This document shows, piece by piece, positions 48,652 to 53,536 of a DNA stretch of 53,536 nt. Each line of letters opens with the position of its first letter. The first letter of the stretch is position 1. The DNA is taken from NCBI GenBank assembly GCA_000437915.1, contig FR901000.1:294125-347660 (forward strand), given 5' to 3'. A program made the translations under genes and the position numbers. This stretch comes from Subdoligranulum sp. CAG:314 (GTDB taxonomy: Bacteria; Bacillota; Clostridia; Christensenellales; CAG-314). The notes beneath the pieces are model-generated. The model made no database searches, was not told the origin of the DNA, and saw only the letters and a list, made by a program, of their open reading frames with translations.

Positions 48652-51600
48652 ATGGCAAAAAATTTCAAGAAAAAACGGCTGTTTACTGTGGCTGCGCTGA
48701 CTGTTTTGCTTGCGTTGGCAATGCTTGTTTTTGCCGCGTGCGAAACGGGCAAAACATACACGCTTACGTTTGAAACGGGAAACGGCTCGGCGGTTTCCCC
48801 GATAAAGGCAAAAGCGGGAGATAAAATCGATTTGCCCGACGAGCCGACGCTTGACGGGCACAGGTTTGACGGCTGGTATCTGTCGGAGGATTTTTCCGGA
48901 GAGAAGGCAGCGCTACCCGAAACCATGCCTGCGGAAAACAGGACCTATTACGCTAAATTTACCGCAATAAAAACGGCGACGCTTACGCTGGACGCGGCGG
49001 GAGGCGTTTTGGAAACCTCCGTTTTCGAGTTGGAGCCGGGCGAAAAGGTGTGGCGGATTGTTTCGCAGGCGGTCCCGAGTTTGACCGGCGCGGTATTCGG
49101 CGGCTGGTTCAACGGCAATTCGGCGGTGACGGAAAACACTGTCATGCCCGCAAACGGATTGACGCTCACCGCAAGGTACAAGGCGTCTTACGTCGTGGAG
49201 GTTTATCTTGAAGATTTAAACGGCGAATACGGCGCGCCCACCGACCAAGTGACGTTTGAAGGGGGAAGCGATTGGCTGGGCAGGGAGGTCAGGCTGGGCG
49301 CCTCCGTGCTTAAAGCGCCCGAAGGCTTTTTGCTCGACCAAACAAAAACTCAGCCGATAACGCTTGTTGCGGGCGAAAACGTATACAAGGCGTATTTCTA
49401 CCGCGCCGACGGTTATGTGTACTACTTCGTCAACACGCCGCAGGGCGCCGAGGCGGAGGGCGAAATGGATTTTGCGACGGTAACCTACGGCGCGCCGCAT
49501 ACCGTGTCGGAAAGCCTGTTTACCGTGCGCGGTTACCGTTTTGCCGGGTGGTCCGACAGTCCCGAGGGCGAAGTTGTTTACGCCGCGGGCGACGAGATAA
49601 GTCAAGTCAAGGGCACGATTATGCTTTACGCGCGGTGGAACTACGGCGCGACGGACGCGGGCGGCGGTGCGGACAGGATTTATCTGCTCATGGAGTCCCC
49701 CTTAAAGGCGGTGCTCGAACGTCCCGTGCTGGGCGAAAAAACGGGTTCTTACGACCCCGACACCCGCCTGTTCGAGTTTGAAATCGCGGACGGGCGGACG
49801 CTCAAAGGCAGAATGCACGCGGACGGCAAAGGCTTCGCGTATTTCGACAGCGATATGACGCTTACCCTCACGCAGGTTGACGGAACGGCCGCGGGAAAAG
49901 CGACAATTGCGCTGGACGGGCTTGACGCAGCCCTTTACACGCCCGAAAACGGAGCGGCGACAGAGGGGAGCTATACGAGAGTGTCTCCGTCGGTTTATCA
50001 GTTTTCTTCCGAGAGCGTTCGATTCCGCTTCCGCATCGAAAAGTCGGACGGAGAGGACGTGTTTGTGATGAGCGACGGCTATGAGGGCACGTATTATTAC
50101 TACAACGGCGGCATTTCTTACCCTGTGGTAATCCTCGACGGCTTCGGCGCTGCGGCGTATCTTGCCGACTCGGAGTCCTTCCTGCTCACGGGCGCATACG
50201 CGCCGTCGGGTGAGGAAATCGAGGTGACCTATCCCAATGGCGACGGAGAGGTGCGCTTCCTTTGCCGTCTCGGAGAGGAGCAGGGCAGGACGACTTCGGG
50301 AGACGTTGTGACGGTAACCGTGTTTTACCTTGCGGACGATACGCGCGGCGAATATGCAATCGAGGATTTGAACGGAGCCGAAACGTATTTTTACTCGGAC
50401 GGCTTCGGCAAGGCGTATTACGGCGAGGGTACGGAGCGTCGGGAGGTGGATTACGTTTATTATCGCGAGCACGGCTATTACGTCGTGATTGACGGAAAAA
50501 TAAATTATTTCGGCTTCGTCAGTATGTACCTTGACGGAAAAAATGTTTTCGGCTGTCTCAACATGACGGCAAAAACGGGCGGACTTGCCGAACACAACAC
50601 TGTCTGGACGGAAGAAAACGCGCGCAGCGGCTTTACCGTAAAGCTGAGAATACTCGACAGTCGGACGGCGGCGATTGAGGTAAGCATGACAAACGGACGT
50701 TGGCAGCGGGTTATTACGGGCGAAAACACCTATGACGGGGACGCTAAAATTTATCACTTTGCGGCGGATTGGTTTGCCCCCGACACCGAAAATATCAAAT
50801 ACGAGCAGCTGCTGGCTCCTTTTTACGGCGATTTTTATTACAAATCTCAGGGGACGTCTTCCTTTGTCATTGCCGACGACGCTTTTTCGGAATACACCGT
50901 TTACGACGGCAGCGCCGTCTACACTCTCAAATGCGACGGCTTCGGCAAGGGTTCTCTTTTGAAACGCGGCGACGCCAATTCGGTTCCGATAGTTTACGAT
51001 TATCGGCACGGATACGAGACGGAAAACGCGTCTTACGGTTTTATTTCTTTCACTTTGCAGATGAGTCTGTTTACCGTGAGGGTAAACGAGGACACCAAAG
51101 AAGGGCAACTCGTCACGGAGTTCACGGAGCTTGAAAACCGCCTGCCCGAGCAGGGAGAAAAGTTCTGCTTTGCCGCGGTTGACGAGAGCGGCAAGGGAAG
51201 CGCGTACATAAGCTTCCCCGACGGCAGCGGCGGCTTTGTCGCGGGAATTGACGGCGCCTACACCGCGGTTGTTTTCGGCAATGCGGACGGAGAAACGGTA
51301 TACGTCGAATATATCTTTACGGCGGATTTCTTTGCGCAGGGCTTCGAGGCTCTTGCACAGGACGGCTATGCCTCGTTTGTGTTCAGATACTACCCCGCGA
51401 TGGGCAATTATTTCTTTGTTTTCGACAGCTCGGAGCAGGAAAACTACGTCATAGACGACGGAGAGTCGCGCATAGAGTTTTCCGTCAACGGCGACGGCAC
51501 CGCATGGCTCAATTCTCTGCTTTGCGCAGTGACGCGCGACGGGGACGAATTTGTGCTGACAACCGCGTCGGGAGCAAGGGGAGTCGTCCGCGTCGTCGGC

Positions 51601-52659
51601 GACGGAACGGCGCAGCTTGCCTCCTCAGAGCGCGGCACGTACTTTGCCCTTGCGGACGGTACGCCCACGCTTGAAAAAGAAATGCTGTTTCTCGACGGCT
51701 TCGGCGGCGCGACTATGCAACGCTATGTCGCCGCTACGGAAACAAGCGAGTCCCGCATAGAGGACGTTGCGAGCGGAACGTACGTCAGGCTGGATTCCGC
51801 AAGCGGCTACTACGAGTATGACGTGAGCTTTGCGGACGGAGGCTATGAAAATTTCAGGTTTGCATACGGCACGATAACCGTCGGCAACTCCGCCGTCGCC
51901 GTTTACATCCTTTACGACGAGTCTCGGGAGGAAACTTTCGAGACGTCGGACGGCGGGACGCTTCTCATCGACGCATACGGTCAGGCGACCTTTGAGGACG
52001 CGTCGGGGGAAAAACGCGCCGCAATCGCAAGCCGCGCGGCGGACACGGTGATTGAGGGACGGGAGCTTATGCGCGTGAGAGTGCTCGACGCGGACGGAAA
52101 AAATTACGGCGCGGAAAAAACCTACGCCGTTTCGGAGGAGAACGGAAAGAAACGTCTGCTTCCCGTTGACGGCGGTCTCGGCGTCTACTTCCTGCTCGAA
52201 GGGGACAAAATCCTTTCCGAGTCAAAGCTGGTTCTTGACGGTCTGGGAGGGGGCGTCCTGTATTGCGGCGAAACGCAATCGGAAGTCAAAGGAACGTATA
52301 CGGCGGCAGAGAGGGAAAACGAGTGGATTTTCCGCCCCGACGACACGGAGACAGAGAGCTTCCGCTTCGCTCTCATGCGCGGCGTCCCGACGACGGAGGG
52401 AGAGAGCTTTGACCTTTTTGCCGTTTATGCCGAACAATGGGAGTGCACGCTGCTTTCCGCAGATTGGGAAGTCGCTGCTTTTGGCGGCTACGGCTCCGGC
52501 ACGTTTATCGACAGATTGGGCAGAGTTTTTTCCGTTTACTGCGAAATCGTAGACGAAAACACCGTTCGCATTTACGGAGCGGCTTTCGGCGAAATGTGGC
52601 TGACGGCGGATTTTCTTTCCGACACGTTTGAGCTGTACGACCAAGCCCCCGCAGAATAA
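48652..52659 (+). CDS. Large InlB-repeat lipoprotein with repeated DGFG units
   Basis: 1,335 residues, exported: a basic start, hydrophobic segment and lipobox-like FAAC near residue 29. Residues about 35-105 and 108-176 are InlB/Listeria-Bacteroides (Flg_new) beta-repeats with FDGWYL and FGGWFN; a third lies at about 255-330 (FAGWSD...YARW). The remainder is a series of about ten loosely repeated units, each with a DGFGxA-type strand (for example near residues 493, 582, 762, 1014 and 1195) followed by a GTY/GEY strand. No anchor other than lipid. Probably binds glycans or host material; unproven. AAAGGAG precedes the ATG. A shorter protein of the same type follows downstream. Confidence 0.75.
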   Translation: MAKNFKKKRLFTVAALTVLLALAMLVFAACETGKTYTLTFETGNGSAVSPIKAKAGDKIDLPDEPTLDGHRFDGWYLSEDFSGEKAALPETMPAENRTYYAKFTAIKTATLTLDAAGGVLETSVFELEPGEKVWRIVSQAVPSLTGAVFGGWFNGNSAVTENTVMPANGLTLTARYKASYVVEVYLEDLNGEYGAPTDQVTFEGGSDWLGREVRLGASVLKAPEGFLLDQTKTQPITLVAGENVYKAYFYRADGYVYYFVNTPQGAEAEGEMDFATVTYGAPHTVSESLFTVRGYRFAGWSDSPEGEVVYAAGDEISQVKGTIMLYARWNYGATDAGGGADRIYLLMESPLKAVLERPVLGEKTGSYDPDTRLFEFEIADGRTLKGRMHADGKGFAYFDSDMTLTLTQVDGTAAGKATIALDGLDAALYTPENGAATEGSYTRVSPSVYQFSSESVRFRFRIEKSDGEDVFVMSDGYEGTYYYYNGGISYPVVILDGFGAAAYLADSESFLLTGAYAPSGEEIEVTYPNGDGEVRFLCRLGEEQGRTTSGDVVTVTVFYLADDTRGEYAIEDLNGAETYFYSDGFGKAYYGEGTERREVDYVYYREHGYYVVIDGKINYFGFVSMYLDGKNVFGCLNMTAKTGGLAEHNTVWTEENARSGFTVKLRILDSRTAAIEVSMTNGRWQRVITGENTYDGDAKIYHFAADWFAPDTENIKYEQLLAPFYGDFYYKSQGTSSFVIADDAFSEYTVYDGSAVYTLKCDGFGKGSLLKRGDANSVPIVYDYRHGYETENASYGFISFTLQMSLFTVRVNEDTKEGQLVTEFTELENRLPEQGEKFCFAAVDESGKGSAYISFPDGSGGFVAGIDGAYTAVVFGNADGETVYVEYIFTADFFAQGFEALAQDGYASFVFRYYPAMGNYFFVFDSSEQENYVIDDGESRIEFSVNGDGTAWLNSLLCAVTRDGDEFVLTTASGARGVVRVVGDGTAQLASSERGTYFALADGTPTLEKEMLFLDGFGGATMQRYVAATETSESRIEDVASGTYVRLDSASGYYEYDVSFADGGYENFRFAYGTITVGNSAVAVYILYDESREETFETSDGGTLLIDAYGQATFEDASGEKRAAIASRAADTVIEGRELMRVRVLDADGKNYGAEKTYAVSEENGKKRLLPVDGGLGVYFLLEGDKILSESKLVLDGLGGGVLYCGETQSEVKGTYTAAERENEWIFRPDDTETESFRFALMRGVPTTEGESFDLFAVYAEQWECTLLSADWEVAAFGGYGSGTFIDRLGRVFSVYCEIVDENTVRIYGAAFGEMWLTADFLSDTFELYDQAPAE

Positions 52660-52673
52660 ATAATTTTCAAGGC

Positions 52674-52704
52674 AAAAGCCGCCCTAACAAGAGGGCGGCT
52701 TTTT
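52674..52704 (+). terminator. Terminator after the InlB lipoprotein gene
   Basis: AAAAGCCGCCCT paired with AGGGCGGCTTTT, loop AACAAG. Confidence 0.9.
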
Positions 52705-52800
52705 GCATTTCAAGACGTTCACTCCCGCCACACAAAATTTTTATTATGGAGCAGGGACGTTCATAAAATTTACTAATGTGTTTTTTTTTTGTATTTTTAT

Positions 52801-52829
52801 TTGACATTCGGTGAAATGGATGATATCAT
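52801..52829 (+). promoter_or_regulatory. Promoter of the last lipoprotein gene
   Basis: TTGACA (52801-52806), 17-base spacer, TATCAT (52824-52829) with an extended TGA before the -10. The leader to the ATG at 53007 is long (about 170 bases) and holds a small inverted repeat GCAAATTTGC. Confidence 0.75.
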
Positions 52830-53006
52830 TGACGCGATTACACATGAAATAACGACATTTTTTTGAATTTTTCTACAAAACGATAAAATATGGCAAATTT
52901 GCGAAAATTCGCCTTTGTTAGAGGAGTTGTCAAAAAGCATTTTACGGACGCGTACGGGACAGATTGTCCGGCGCGGCTGTGGAAAATTTAAATCGGAGGA
53001 ACTTTT

Positions 53007-53536
53007 ATGAAAATCAAGAGATGGCTTTATGTCTTGTTGATTGTGCTCGTAGCGGCGCTCACCCTTTCGGTGCTGACAGCCTGCGAACCCAAGCCTGAAA
53101 ATCAGGATTTGGTTGCGGGGCCCGAAGCGGGAGTTTACTACTACGACGACGAGGGAATCGAGTATCAGATAGCTCTGGCTGCCGGCAATCGCTTTACCTT
53201 CTGGGTTATGGGCGAAAACCTTTCGGGCGAATACACCCTGACGGGAACAGAGCTGGTGTTCGATTTCACTGGGGACAAAGCGGACCTGACCGCCACGCTC
53301 AGCGACGAAGTGATTACGCTTGAATATTCGGGCGCGCAGCTTCGCTTTTTGAAAAAGCTTGCGTACAGAGTCACTTTCGATTCGGCGGGAGGCAGCGCCG
53401 TCGCGCCGATCAACGTGCTCAACGGCAGAACTCTCTCCCGTCCCGCGGAACCCGTCCGCGACGGATATGCCTTTGTCGGCTGGTACAAGGACAGCGCGCA
53501 CACCGTGCCGTTTTTGTTCGACACGGAGATAATAAC
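53007..53536 (+). CDS. InlB-type lipoprotein (C-terminal part beyond window)
   Basis: First 176 residues visible, frame open to the edge. Signal segment and lipobox LTAC (Cys26), then an acidic AGVYYYDDEG strand domain, then an InlB repeat (YRVTFDSAGGSAVAPI...FVGWYKD). The YYYDD/SGEY/LTG pattern in residues 40-110 resembles a unit of the preceding lipoprotein, so the pair probably arose by duplication. CGGAGGA lies 6 bases before the ATG. Missing from frame lists because it has no stop. Confidence 0.8.
   Translation, partial: MKIKRWLYVLLIVLVAALTLSVLTACEPKPENQDLVAGPEAGVYYYDDEGIEYQIALAAGNRFTFWVMGENLSGEYTLTGTELVFDFTGDKADLTATLSDEVITLEYSGAQLRFLKKLAYRVTFDSAGGSAVAPINVLNGRTLSRPAEPVRDGYAFVGWYKDSAHTVPFLFDTEII

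Noticed and set aside
49702..51108. 468-codon minus-strand frame within the InlB lipoprotein gene
   Set aside because: Shadow of the plus-strand repeats; basic, low-complexity product with no motif.

Overview
The window reads as an origin-proximal segment of the chromosome of an uncultured, probably spore-forming Clostridia-type Firmicute. The signs are Firmicute-style Shine-Dalgarno sequences, consensus sigma-A promoters, a dnaA/dnaN/rpmH/rnpA/yidC/jag/parAB neighbourhood, a yyaC homologue of the sporulation regulon, an Asp23/AmaP-like envelope protein and large InlB/FIVAR lipoproteins. Base composition looks near 50% GC in genes, and AT-rich between parA and yyaC. No tRNA, rRNA or CRISPR array was seen.

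Layout: 1-15 kb is housekeeping: tatD, metG, an S51 peptidase, an M28 peptidase, a DUF2156 protein, DegV, RadC, an M20 dipeptidase, an acyltransferase-like membrane protein, malic enzyme, leuS and an AmaP-like protein. 15-25 kb holds a two-gene surface unit: a membrane protein with an acidic linker, then a 2,623-residue lipoprotein. It is driven by a promoter flanked by a 12-G tract. 25-33 kb is the leftward ori arm: rpmH, rnpA, yidD, yidC and jag, and separately dnaA, tilS, a frameshifted M42 peptidase and a PHP phosphatase. The dnaA-dnaN gap carries DnaA-trio-like repeats, the best oriC candidate; dnaN is transcribed away from dnaA. 34-39 kb has a tandem-HTH regulator, parAB, CvpA, four parS palindromes, a MITE-like element and yyaC. 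39-44 kb has an SLC13-type permease, ftsH and mscL, then a promoter-driven non-coding region with a duplicated 93-bp hairpin unit. 44-48 kb has a marR-nitroreductase-radical SAM operon with a palindromic operator, and a TetR/membrane-protein pair. 48.6 kb to the end has two InlB-type lipoproteins, the second cut by the window edge.

The candidates most worth follow-up are the duplicated non-coding unit at 43.8-44.1 kb, the MITE-like element among the parS sites, the divergent dnaA/dnaN origin, and the poly-G promoter of the giant lipoprotein. All functional calls are from reading motifs; nothing was searched against a database.
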